Shown one piece after another: positions 33,628-40,670 of a DNA stretch of 64,000 nt. Position numbers and translations under genes: made by a program. The stretch comes from Nostoc sp. FACHB-152. Lineage in GTDB: Bacteria; Cyanobacteriota; Cyanobacteriia; Cyanobacteriales; Nostocaceae. The notes beneath the pieces were generated by a model. It was not told the origin of the DNA, ran no database searches, and worked only from the letters and a program-made list of their open reading frames with translations. Where the stretch lies: NCBI RefSeq assembly GCF_014697475.1, contig NZ_JACJRV010000004.1:124001-188000 (forward strand), given 5' to 3'. Each line of letters begins with the position of its first letter. Positions within the stretch are counted from its first letter, which is position 1.

Positions 33628-34401
33628 ACATCATAACGTAGAAAATTCGTCATCACAATTTGACTATCAGTCTGTACTGTCACCTTATCTCAAGTTGTCA
33701 CACAAAATCTATACTAAGAACAAAATAATGACACATTACTTTGCGATAGTTTGTTTGCAGGTTACTTATGAGATACCAATCCTCGCAGAGTAATTAGCTT
33801 CAAGGTTGATTTGGCTTTAGTCTTCTCAAATTTTAAGATGTTTATACATATCTATTTAAATTTTAGAGAAGGCTATTAAGCCATTCTTATCATAAAGTTT
33901 GTAGGATTATCTAATATTTTCAAAATGAATTTAAATTTCACATTTTAGTGTTAGATTTAAATTAAATAATTTGACATGAATTTTATATTTTTTGTTGCCC
34001 TGTACACTTTCATAACTGCTGTAAATTACAGCAGTTTTTTTATTATTACAGTATTTAGCAGTTAAATTAGGTAGACTTTATTTAGTCTAGAAAAGCAAAA
34101 ATTAAAAGCCAGAATAGTCGTTGTATAAGCTTTTCAGATTTTCAAAGACTAATTTAGCTGAAGTTAAACTGCTATAATATGGTTTATAAATTTTTGTTAA
34201 AAATAACAGTTCAGTATAATCTATATTTTGATATTTCAAAAATCTTTGATTTAAGTTAAGTTTTTTGGAAAGATATTAAAGCAAATTCACTGAGAAATAC
34301 TCTACAGTGGTCACACAAAATTCATATAAACAACAAGATTTTGCCATAAGTGTTTGACATAGTTAAATCGTTAGTTTCTTGAGACTAAATTAGGAGTTCA
34401 A
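33628..34401. other. Long spacer with a duplicated motif and an orphan terminator
   Basis: The 774 bp have no gene. GTCACACAAAAT occurs at 33697-33708 and again at 34310-34321, with further similar flanking text (ATA..AA..AACAA). TTGACA occurs at 33971. An intrinsic terminator lies at 34014-34041. The spacer may contain a small RNA and the regulated promoter of the 34402 gene. Confidence 0.4.
34014..34041 (+). terminator. Intrinsic terminator, no obvious gene upstream
   Basis: AACTGCTGTA (34014-34023) and TACAGCAGTT (34027-34036) pair perfectly around a 3-nt loop, and T follows to 34041. The nearest upstream gene, yebC, ends 387 bp earlier, so either yebC has a long 3' untranslated region or a short RNA ends here. 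Confidence 0.7.
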
Positions 34402-34671
34402 ATGAAGAGTTTATTGAAGGGTTTAATTTTAGCTTTAGTAGTATCTTCCCCTTTAGCTATAGTTGCACCTGCTGTTCATGCTGAAACTACAACAACTAAG
34501 GCTAACGCTACCAAAACGCATCATAAAACTGCAATTAGTGACAATCATACCAAGGTAAAATCAGGTAAAATTCATCACAAAAAACACTTAAAACATTACA
34601 AACATCGCAAGTATACTGCTGCCAACTTAGCTCATAAATCTACTACTGCTGCTAACAAAGCTCACAAATAG
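34402..34671 (+). CDS. Small exported His/Lys-rich protein
   Basis: The 89-residue product has a signal peptide (KSLLKGLILALVVSSPLAIVAPAVHA, cut near residue 27). The mature chain is very basic, rich in Lys and with about ten His, many in KHH and HHKKH clusters. Thr/Ala-rich ends flank this. TAGGAG lies just before the ATG, and a strong terminator follows at 34731-34767. It could bind metal ions or acidic polymers outside the cell, but no family is recognised and the role is inference from composition. Confidence 0.7.
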   Translation: MKSLLKGLILALVVSSPLAIVAPAVHAETTTTKANATKTHHKTAISDNHTKVKSGKIHHKKHLKHYKHRKYTAANLAHKSTTAANKAHK

Positions 34672-34730
34672 TCGTTTTAGACTGAACTTATATCCTCTAA
34701 ATTTTTCTGAAAAGGCAATCACTTAGGTTA

Positions 34731-34767
34731 AACCTCGCTGTTATCTTCAGATAACAGCGAGGTTTTT
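34731..34767 (+). terminator. Strong intrinsic terminator
   Basis: AACCTCGCTGTTATC (34731-34745) and GATAACAGCGAGGTT (34750-34764) form a perfect 15-bp stem with a 4-nt loop, followed by T to 34767. It ends the transcript of the His-rich exported protein gene. Confidence 0.9.
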
Positions 34768-34848
34768 CTGTATTTGTTCGTTTTAACTTGCTCAGGAGGG
34801 GGCGATCGCGTAACAATAATAGTTAAGATGGCTTAATTTCTCTTAACA

Positions 34849-36117
34849 ATGACGCTAACGCAGCTTACTCAAACACTTTCCCCTCAGCAACCCACCACAG
34901 ACAAACGGGGATACGACTATGATTTGGTAATTGTCGGTGGTGGAATTGTTGGGTTAACCCTAGCCTCTGCCTTAAAAGATTCAGGCTTGAATATACTCCT
35001 CATTGAGGCGAAGGTAACATCAACATCCGTAGCCAAAGGCCAAGCTTATGCAGTTCATATGCTTTCGGCACTGATTTACCAAGGTATTGGAGTTTGGGAC
35101 AAAATCTCACCTAACATTGCTAAATACCGCCATGTGCGTCTTTCGGATGCCGATTATCCTGATGTGGTGGACTTTGAATCAGCTGATATCGGTAAAAGTA
35201 CACCAGAGTTAGGTTACGTAGCAGAACACCAAGCCTTGTTACAGCCATTGCAGGAATTTGTGCAGAAATGTCCAAATGTGAATTATCTATGTCCGGCTGA
35301 AGTGGTCAACACAAAGCATCAGCAGGATATTGTGGCAATCGATATCAAAATTTCTGAGCAGATATATACAGTCCGCAGTAAATTACTGGTAGCGGCTGAT
35401 GGATCGAGATCGCCTATTCGCCAAGCAGCAGGTATCAAAACTCATGGCTGGAAATATTGGCAATCTTGTATAGTTGCCTTTGTCAAACCCGAAAAACCCC
35501 ACAACGATACAGCCTACGAAAGATTTTGGCCTAGCGGCCCCTTTGCGATTTTACCTTTACCTGGGAACCGTTGCCGCATCGTTTGGACAGCCCCCCATGA
35601 AGAGGCAAAAGCCTTGTGTGCATTGGATGATGAGCAATTTTTGGCAGAACTTACCCGCCGCTACGGTGATCACATGGGTAAGTTGGAATTATTAGGCGAT
35701 CGCTTTGTCTTTCAAGTGCAACTCATGCAAAGCGATCGCTACGTTCTCCCGCGCTTGGCTTTAATTGGCGATGCAGCCCACAACTGTCATCCCGTCGGTG
35801 GACAAGGCTTAAATCTTGGTATTCGAGATGCAGCCGCACTAGCGCAAATTATTCAAACAGCCCACGCTAAAGGCGAAGATATCGGTAAAATTCAAGTTCT
35901 CAAACGCTATGAACGGTGGCGACAACTGGAGAACTTGACAATTCTAGGCTTCACCGATTTGTTAGATCGGATGTTTTCTAACCAAATCTTACCCTTGGTA
36001 GCTGTGCGGCGTTTGGGTTTATGGTTAATGCAGCGCGTTCCACCTTTAAAAGTGTTTGCACTCAAGTTAATGATTGGCTTAAAAGGGCGTACTCCGCAAT
36101 TAGCACAGCGTTTTTAA
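34849..36117 (+). CDS. FAD-dependent hydroxylase, UbiH/COQ6 family
   Basis: This is a flavoprotein monooxygenase of the quinone-ring hydroxylase family. The Rossmann motif VIVGGGIVGLTLA lies at 28-40 (GGGIVG at 30-35). The second FAD block is GDAAHNCHPVGGQGLNLGIRD, and the DG-type segment LVAADGSRSPIRQ lies near 180. Length is 422 residues. Cyanobacteria have plastoquinone rather than ubiquinone, so the substrate may be a prenylquinone or another phenol. HIP1 sites are dense in the gene. It is single on the plus strand. Confidence 0.87.
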   Translation: MTLTQLTQTLSPQQPTTDKRGYDYDLVIVGGGIVGLTLASALKDSGLNILLIEAKVTSTSVAKGQAYAVHMLSALIYQGIGVWDKISPNIAKYRHVRLSDADYPDVVDFESADIGKSTPELGYVAEHQALLQPLQEFVQKCPNVNYLCPAEVVNTKHQQDIVAIDIKISEQIYTVRSKLLVAADGSRSPIRQAAGIKTHGWKYWQSCIVAFVKPEKPHNDTAYERFWPSGPFAILPLPGNRCRIVWTAPHEEAKALCALDDEQFLAELTRRYGDHMGKLELLGDRFVFQVQLMQSDRYVLPRLALIGDAAHNCHPVGGQGLNLGIRDAAALAQIIQTAHAKGEDIGKIQVLKRYERWRQLENLTILGFTDLLDRMFSNQILPLVAVRRLGLWLMQRVPPLKVFALKLMIGLKGRTPQLAQRF

Positions 36118-36616
36118 CCAACATTCTGTAGGTGATACTACTTTGATTTGCCGGTTTGAGCGATTTTATTCCAGCTTTCTTGGCTGGAAACTCGCTCTAA
36201 TTTAGCTTGGGTAAATATACAGAGTGCGAGCGCTTTTGGTGAGGAAGTGTGACCACATATTTGCTTTGAATCCAACTGAATCAATAAGAGGATACTTAAA
36301 ACTAAAGCTGAAGTAGGCTGTGTTAAAGCTTTAGTTTAAAGCATTTTACAGTAATTCCATTTTTACTGTATAAATAACCTCTAACATCATTGTGTCCTAG
36401 TTAAAGGTAGTGATTGGTTCGTAATAAATAAGTACTATTCAGTATTAGTTAATCTATAAAGTCAATAGTCTTAGAGAATAACTAATACTAGGCTAACTTT
36501 GTTTGTGTGTATCAATTTATATTCTCACAATACTTTTAGAGATTTTCTCACATCTCAATAACTTAAATAATTGAATCTCTGGCTGGATTACAAAAAAATC
36601 ATTTATTCTCAAAAAA
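36118..36616. other. Spacer entering an AT-rich accessory patch
   Basis: No ORF is supported. AGTATTAGTTA (36441-36451) and TAACTAATACT (36479-36489) are exact inverted copies separated by 27 bp, which may be the ends of a small repeat or an operator pair. Confidence 0.4.
36441..36489. repeat. Exact 11-bp inverted repeat, 27-bp spacer
   Basis: AGTATTAGTTA at 36441-36451 is the reverse complement of TAACTAATACT at 36479-36489. It lies in the spacer before the unknown gene at 36617. There is no T-run, so termination is unlikely. Confidence 0.5.
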
Positions 36617-36928
36617 ATGACACAAAATAATTATCCTGAACCTAGATATAGCACCACAGAGGCATTAAATACTTGTTTAACGATTGTACAGACAATTAAA
36701 TCTATATTAAGAAAATATTCCCAATTCCAAGAACAAGAACCTTATTCAGAAATCAATAAATTTTTATTATATATTGAAACTGAGTTAACTAAGGAGACAA
36801 AAAAATTTGAAAGGGAGTTGTCAAAATCTGGTGATAATCTTCGTAGAGACGATAAGAAGTTGAACTCATTTTGGGTTCAACTGCAAATAGCAATAAAATC
36901 TATGGGATATGACAAGAGTCATAAATAA
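36617..36928 (+). CDS. Hypothetical helical protein of accessory patch
   Basis: The 103-residue product is charged and helical (TTEALNTCLTIVQTIKSILRKYSQFQEQ, EINKFLLYIETELTKETKKFERELS), with Lys and Glu abundant. It has no signal peptide or TM segment. The AT-rich codon choice differs from the housekeeping neighbours. It converges on the membrane/coiled-coil gene at 36979. No family is recognised. It may be a lineage-specific gene. Confidence 0.5.
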   Translation: MTQNNYPEPRYSTTEALNTCLTIVQTIKSILRKYSQFQEQEPYSEINKFLLYIETELTKETKKFERELSKSGDNLRRDDKKLNSFWVQLQIAIKSMGYDKSHK

Positions 36929-36978
36929 AATTAACTGTTAGAACACTCAGATTGCTATGCATTTCTTTCATCTGCAAT

Positions 36979-37770
36979 TCATTGATTAACAGATTTTTTC
37001 AATTCATTGATTAAGTAATTAACATATTTTTCAATAATTCTTGTGGAGTCTGATGCCTCTTCGAGTTTGTCTTCAAATTTAATATTGTTTAAAGCATCTT
37101 CGTAAGGAGCAAAATTTTTCACGCCTGACTTTAGTGCTGTAGTCATTTCCGGTGGATAAATTGGACGATAGTCAAGCACATCAATACTATCTCGTAACCA
37201 GTTTATGCATCTACCAATGTCCTGGCTAAAGGCCTTAGATTCATCAGAATTTATAGGAATATCAAACTTTTTCACTGCTTTTGCGATTACATCAATTTCC
37301 AATTTATGACGCAGTTTATCATTATCTAGCAACTTAACAATTTTTTGAGATGCATCATAATTTATAACGTAACTTCTGACAACCTCTTTAAATTTATTAA
37401 CTTCTAATAAGCATTCTCCACTAACATTCCCATCTAGTTTTTGGAGTTGTATTTCTACTGACCCCAAAGTTCTCAAAAAATTGTGAGCATAACTCTCAAC
37501 TTTTTCTTTACATTCTTTATGATTTTCTTCAATTTTTTTGTTTGCTTCTTCTTCTATTTTTGTATTAATGAAAAAATTAAGAATACCTACAGCTACTGGT
37601 ATAAAGCCTAACAAAACAGGATAAATTATTTTTTGCTTTTCTGATACTTTATCATTTAGTTTTGGGTCATTAGGTAGGCTACCCATTAAATTCCCAGTAA
37701 CGAAAGTTAAGATAATGAAAAATATAAAAAACAGGCTAGCAGTAGTTGACTTAAACAGAGGTTTTAACAT
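36979..37770 (-). CDS. Hypothetical membrane-anchored coiled-coil protein
   Basis: The 263-residue product has two N-terminal TM segments (about 12-30 SLFFIFFIILTFVTGNLMG and 48-68 IIYPVLLGFIPVAVGILNFFI). A Lys/Glu-rich coiled coil (about 70-95, KIEEEANKKIEENHKECKEKVE) and a mostly helical cytosolic C-domain of about 165 residues follow. No catalytic motif is seen. It is AT-rich like the facing gene at 36617. No function is inferred, and it could be a sensor or scaffold. Confidence 0.6.
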   Translation of the reverse strand: MLKPLFKSTTASLFFIFFIILTFVTGNLMGSLPNDPKLNDKVSEKQKIIYPVLLGFIPVAVGILNFFINTKIEEEANKKIEENHKECKEKVESYAHNFLRTLGSVEIQLQKLDGNVSGECLLEVNKFKEVVRSYVINYDASQKIVKLLDNDKLRHKLEIDVIAKAVKKFDIPINSDESKAFSQDIGRCINWLRDSIDVLDYRPIYPPEMTTALKSGVKNFAPYEDALNNIKFEDKLEEASDSTRIIEKYVNYLINELKKSVNQ

Positions 37771-37915
37771 TGATATTTCTCCAAAAATATAGTTATATTT
37801 GCGCTCAAAGCTGGTTTATATGGTTACACTAAGCCTCAAATGAACTTTTTAAGTTAATCTAGTAACTTAGCCAACTTATATAAATCTGTAAAACTTTGCA
37901 TTGCTAGCCTAAGTC

Positions 37916-38284
37916 TTAATTTTTGTTTAAAACTCTTTGTATTAGTTCCTGATCGTCATTGATTGCTGTACGAATACGCACAATCATGTAGCAAGCAGTA
38001 TTCTTATTAACCCCAATCTCTTTGGCAAGCTGACGCACACTGATACCCCCTGGTAAATTCAGTACAAGTCGAATTGCTATGAACCATTTATGTAATTCTA
38101 CATGAGTCTTATGAAAAAGAGTACCGACCGTAACACTATATGAAGTAAAACATTCGTTACAGTGATATCTGCGATCGCTTTTGTATGCAGTTGCTCTAGT
38201 TGACTCACAATAAGGACATTTTGGCTTTCCACCCCAGCGAATTTGCTCAAGTAAGGCAAGGCATTCGTCGTTATTTAGTGACAT
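37916..38284 (-). CDS. IS1595-type transposase N-terminal stump (zinc ribbon plus HTH)
   Basis: The frame from ATG 38284 (or in-frame ATG 38308) gives 122 residues. It carries the IS1595 zinc ribbon (CPYC, then CNEC), the block SVTVGTLFHKTHVELHKWF and a helix-turn-helix (SVRQLAKEIGVNKNTACYMIVRIR). It then stops. The DDE-type ISXO2 catalytic domain that should follow, about 150 residues or more, is absent. The result cannot transpose, but the DNA-binding part is intact, so it may be decayed or have become a regulator. A 15-bp inverted repeat covers its start codon. Confidence 0.75.
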   Translation of the reverse strand: MSLNNDECLALLEQIRWGGKPKCPYCESTRATAYKSDRRYHCNECFTSYSVTVGTLFHKTHVELHKWFIAIRLVLNLPGGISVRQLAKEIGVNKNTACYMIVRIRTAINDDQELIQRVLNKN

Positions 38285-38318
38285 CGTTATGCTTTGAACT
38301 CTGAGCATAACGATGTCA
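38279..38318. promoter_or_regulatory. 15-bp perfect inverted repeat over the transposase-stump start
   Basis: TGACATCGTTATGCT (38279-38293) and AGCATAACGATGTCA (38304-38318) are exact reverse complements with a 10-nt loop. The ATG of the minus-strand gene (38284-38282) is inside the first arm and the alternative ATG (38308) is in the second. In RNA the hairpin would hide both starts. In DNA it could be a binding site or an element end. Confidence 0.65.
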
Positions 38319-38453
38319 AAATTTACTTTTAAAATCCTAGAGTTTTATTTCTTCATTAGATAAAAAAAGACAAGAAAATTCTTCTTGTCGATGTGTCATA
38401 TTTGGCTTTGCGATCGCCACTTCTCTACTTTATTTCTGAATGCGATCGCCCTC

Positions 38454-38481
38454 TTGCCTAGATGAATAAATCTGTTATACT
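38454..38481 (+). promoter_or_regulatory. Promoter of the marR-type gene
   Basis: TTGCCT (38454-38459) and TATACT (38476-38481) are separated by 16 bp, a fair sigma-70 type promoter. The operator-like sequence starts 5 bp further on, close to the expected transcription start, which fits autorepression. Confidence 0.5.
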
Positions 38482-38485
38482 AAAT

Positions 38486-38504
38486 ATTACGCACACTAAG
38501 TAAT
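38486..38504. promoter_or_regulatory. Candidate MarR operator, copy 1
   Basis: ATTAC-N9-GTAAT is an inverted repeat at 38486-38504 directly before the marR-type gene. The 17-mer TTACGCACACTAAGTAA inside it (38487-38503) is matched by two related 17-mers upstream of the efflux genes (39035-39051 and 39095-39111), sharing CTAA-TAA and the TA-G core. Confidence 0.5.
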
Positions 38505-38511
38505 TTGCATA

Positions 38512-38976
38512 ATGGTTGTTAAATTAGATAATACAACTTTAGAGTCGTGGCAGCAAGTTCTAGCACCCTACAACTTGGGTTATAGAATCAAATTGCTTTC
38601 ACAACTGCTGACTCGTAAGTTTACTGACAAACTAGAACCGTTTGGGCTGACACCATTTCATTGGTTGGTATTGTGCTGTTTGTGGCAAGAAGATGGTTTA
38701 CCGACATCCAGTATTGGCGAGAAGTTGCAACAGGTGGGCGGGACTTTAACAGGTGTACTAGATCGGATGGAAGAACGCGGCTTAGTCCGTCGAGAGCGAG
38801 ACGCACATGATCGCCGTATTTGGCGCATCTGGTTGACGGATGCTGGTAAGGAATTGGAAAAAGTTTTACCTCCACTAGCCGCAGAATTACGGGAAGAAAC
38901 TATGCGTGGTATTTCTGCTGCTGACCGTGAACTCTTTTCGCAACTACTAAACAGAGCAATCTCTAACCTATCTTAA
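38512..38976 (+). CDS. MarR-family transcriptional regulator
   Basis: The 154-residue product is a typical MarR protein. It has dimerising helices at both ends and a winged helix with FGLTPFHWLVLCCLWQEDGLPTSSIGEKLQQVGGTLTGVLDRMEERGLVRRERDAHDRRIWRIWLTDAG-type blocks. The wing arginines and the DRR motif (about 99-102) are present. It precedes the EmrA/MFS/EmrB genes on the same strand and probably represses them and itself, with drugs or phenolic ligands as likely inducers. The ligand is inference. Confidence 0.9.
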   Translation: MVVKLDNTTLESWQQVLAPYNLGYRIKLLSQLLTRKFTDKLEPFGLTPFHWLVLCCLWQEDGLPTSSIGEKLQQVGGTLTGVLDRMEERGLVRRERDAHDRRIWRIWLTDAGKELEKVLPPLAAELREETMRGISAADRELFSQLLNRAISNLS

Positions 38977-39034
38977 GAAAAGATTATAATCACCCAAATG
39001 GGTGAGGCAGTGTATAAATATTTTTTAGAAAATA

Positions 39035-39111
39035 GTAAGCGTCCTAAGTAAAAGACTAAGAATAACTAGGCTATGAATAACTAGACTATAAATAGTACGT
39101 GTGCTAAATAA
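39035..39111. promoter_or_regulatory. Candidate MarR operators, copies 2 and 3
   Basis: GTAAGCGTCCTAAGTAA (39035-39051) and GTACGTGTGCTAAATAA (39095-39111) match each other and copy 1 (TTACGCACACTAAGTAA) at most positions. The shared core is TA, then G at position 5, then CTAA and TAA. They lie 102 and 42 bp before the emrA-type start, separated by near-repeated AATAACTAG text. This supports one regulator controlling both promoters. Confidence 0.45.
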
Positions 39112-39152
39112 AAGGCTGTCAACCAAATCTTTGAGCAAGGAATTAGGGAAAC

Positions 39153-40637
39153 ATGGGCATCAATACTTTAAATGGAAATAAAAATGGCAAAGGTGCAGTT
39201 GTAGAAATCAAAATGATTAATGACGCTGAGGCATTAGATGCAGCAATGCCAGAATCAGCAAAAATAGCAGTACCAGAAGCACCAGAAACTGAAGTACATC
39301 CGCAGCCAGAGACAGAAAAAAAAGAGAAACCGCGCAGTAAAAAGCGGCTACCTTTAATTTTGGCAGGGTTGGGTGTAGGTGCGATCGCCGCAGGTACATT
39401 TGGCTATCACTATTGGCAGTTCGCCTCTACTCACGAAGAAACAGACAACGCCACAGTTACAGGACACGTTCACCAAGTTAGTAGCAAAATTCCGGGAACA
39501 GTTGCCCAAGTTTTAGTTAACGATAACCAACAAGTACAACCGGGACAGTTATTAGTCAAACTCGACCCCCGCGATTACGAAAGCAAAGTACAGCAAGCCG
39601 CCGCAGCCTTAGAAAATGCTCGTGGTCAAGCCCAAGCCGCCGCAGCTAATATTGCCTTAAGTTCTGAAACCACCAGTGGTAAGACAACTCAAGCACAAGG
39701 CGATGTTAGTAATGCAATAGCCGCCATCTCTACAGCCCAAGCAGCAGTACAAGAAGCCCAAGCCGGGATTCCCGCCGCCCAAGCAGCAGTACAAGAAGCC
39801 CAAGCCGGAATTCCCGCCGCCCAAGCCCAAGTAGCCCAAACAAACGCCAACTTAGAAAGAGCGCAAACAGATTACAACCGTTACCAAAGCCTATATCAAC
39901 AAGGTGCGATCGCTCGTCAACAATTGGATACAGCCAAAGCTGCCTATGACGTAGCTGTAGCCCAAAAAAATGCGGCTGTGCAAGGAGTCCAACAAGCCCA
40001 AGCCAAATTAGCCTCAGCCAAAGTTGGGGTAGCCCAAGCCCAATCTCGACTAGCACAAGCCCAACAAGGAGTTACTAGCGCCCAAGCGAAACTCGCTGCA
40101 TCTAGAGGTGGATTGCAACAAGCCACTGCTGGCGGTCAAGACACTAGCGTGAAACGCAGCCAATATGAAGCCGCCAAAGCTGCGATCGCTCAGGCAGAAG
40201 CATCATTAAAAGATGCCCAATTGCAGTTATCCTACACCAATATTACTGCGCCTAGTGCCGGACGAGTTGGTAAAAAAACAGTGGAAGTTGGTAATAGGAT
40301 ACAAGCCGGTTCACCACTCATGGCGATTGTCGATCAGGATAATTGGGTAGTAGCCAACTTCAAAGAAACCCAATTAGAAAGGATGAAACCAGGACAGCCA
40401 GTAGAAGTGAAACTAGATGCTTTTCCACATCAAACCTTTACTGGAAGGGTTGACAGTATTTCGCCAGCTTCCGGCGCGCAATTTGCCTTGTTACCACCCG
40501 ATAACGCCACAGGTAACTTTACCAAAGTCGTGCAACGCATCCCCGTAAAAATACTTTTAGACCAAAAGAGTATCCAAGGTTACGACTCACGGATTACACC
40601 TGGGATGTCTGCGGAAGTTACTGTTGAAGTTAAATAA
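39153..40637 (+). CDS. EmrA/HlyD-type membrane fusion protein
   Basis: This is the periplasmic adaptor of a multidrug MFS efflux system. The 494-residue product has an acidic cytosolic N-terminus and one TM helix (about 68-90, RLPLILAGLGVGAIAAGTFGYHYW). A biotinyl-lipoyl-like half motif (VSSKIPGTVAQVLVNDNQQVQPGQLLVKLDPRDYE) and a long Ala/Gln-rich coiled coil follow. The second lipoyl half and beta-barrel (LSYTNITAPSAGRVGKKTVEVGN) complete it. A 42-bp direct duplication lies in the coiled-coil part. It works with the DHA2 pump at 42025. A TolC-type channel must come from elsewhere. Confidence 0.92.
   Translation: MGINTLNGNKNGKGAVVEIKMINDAEALDAAMPESAKIAVPEAPETEVHPQPETEKKEKPRSKKRLPLILAGLGVGAIAAGTFGYHYWQFASTHEETDNATVTGHVHQVSSKIPGTVAQVLVNDNQQVQPGQLLVKLDPRDYESKVQQAAAALENARGQAQAAAANIALSSETTSGKTTQAQGDVSNAIAAISTAQAAVQEAQAGIPAAQAAVQEAQAGIPAAQAQVAQTNANLERAQTDYNRYQSLYQQGAIARQQLDTAKAAYDVAVAQKNAAVQGVQQAQAKLASAKVGVAQAQSRLAQAQQGVTSAQAKLAASRGGLQQATAGGQDTSVKRSQYEAAKAAIAQAEASLKDAQLQLSYTNITAPSAGRVGKKTVEVGNRIQAGSPLMAIVDQDNWVVANFKETQLERMKPGQPVEVKLDAFPHQTFTGRVDSISPASGAQFALLPPDNATGNFTKVVQRIPVKILLDQKSIQGYDSRITPGMSAEVTVEVK
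39735..39818 (+). repeat. 42-bp tandem duplication inside the emrA-type gene
   Basis: Two adjacent 42-bp units (39735-39776 and 39777-39818) differ at one base and each encode AQAAVQEAQAGIPA. The extra 14 residues are in register with the coiled coil, so they lengthen the hairpin rather than break it. Confidence 0.85.
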
Positions 40638-40670
40638 GTCAATTGACTATTGACCATTGACAAATAACCA

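Noticed and set aside
38361-38389. Terminator-like hairpin (GACAAGAA / TTCTTGTC) with T-run on the minus strand
   Set aside because: No minus-strand gene lies upstream of it. It could end an antisense RNA but nothing else supports that.
39657-40126. Several 60-108-codon minus-strand frames inside the emrA-type gene
   Set aside because: Products are Leu/Gly/Cys-rich repeats mirroring the Ala/Gln coiled coil. Clear antisense shadows.
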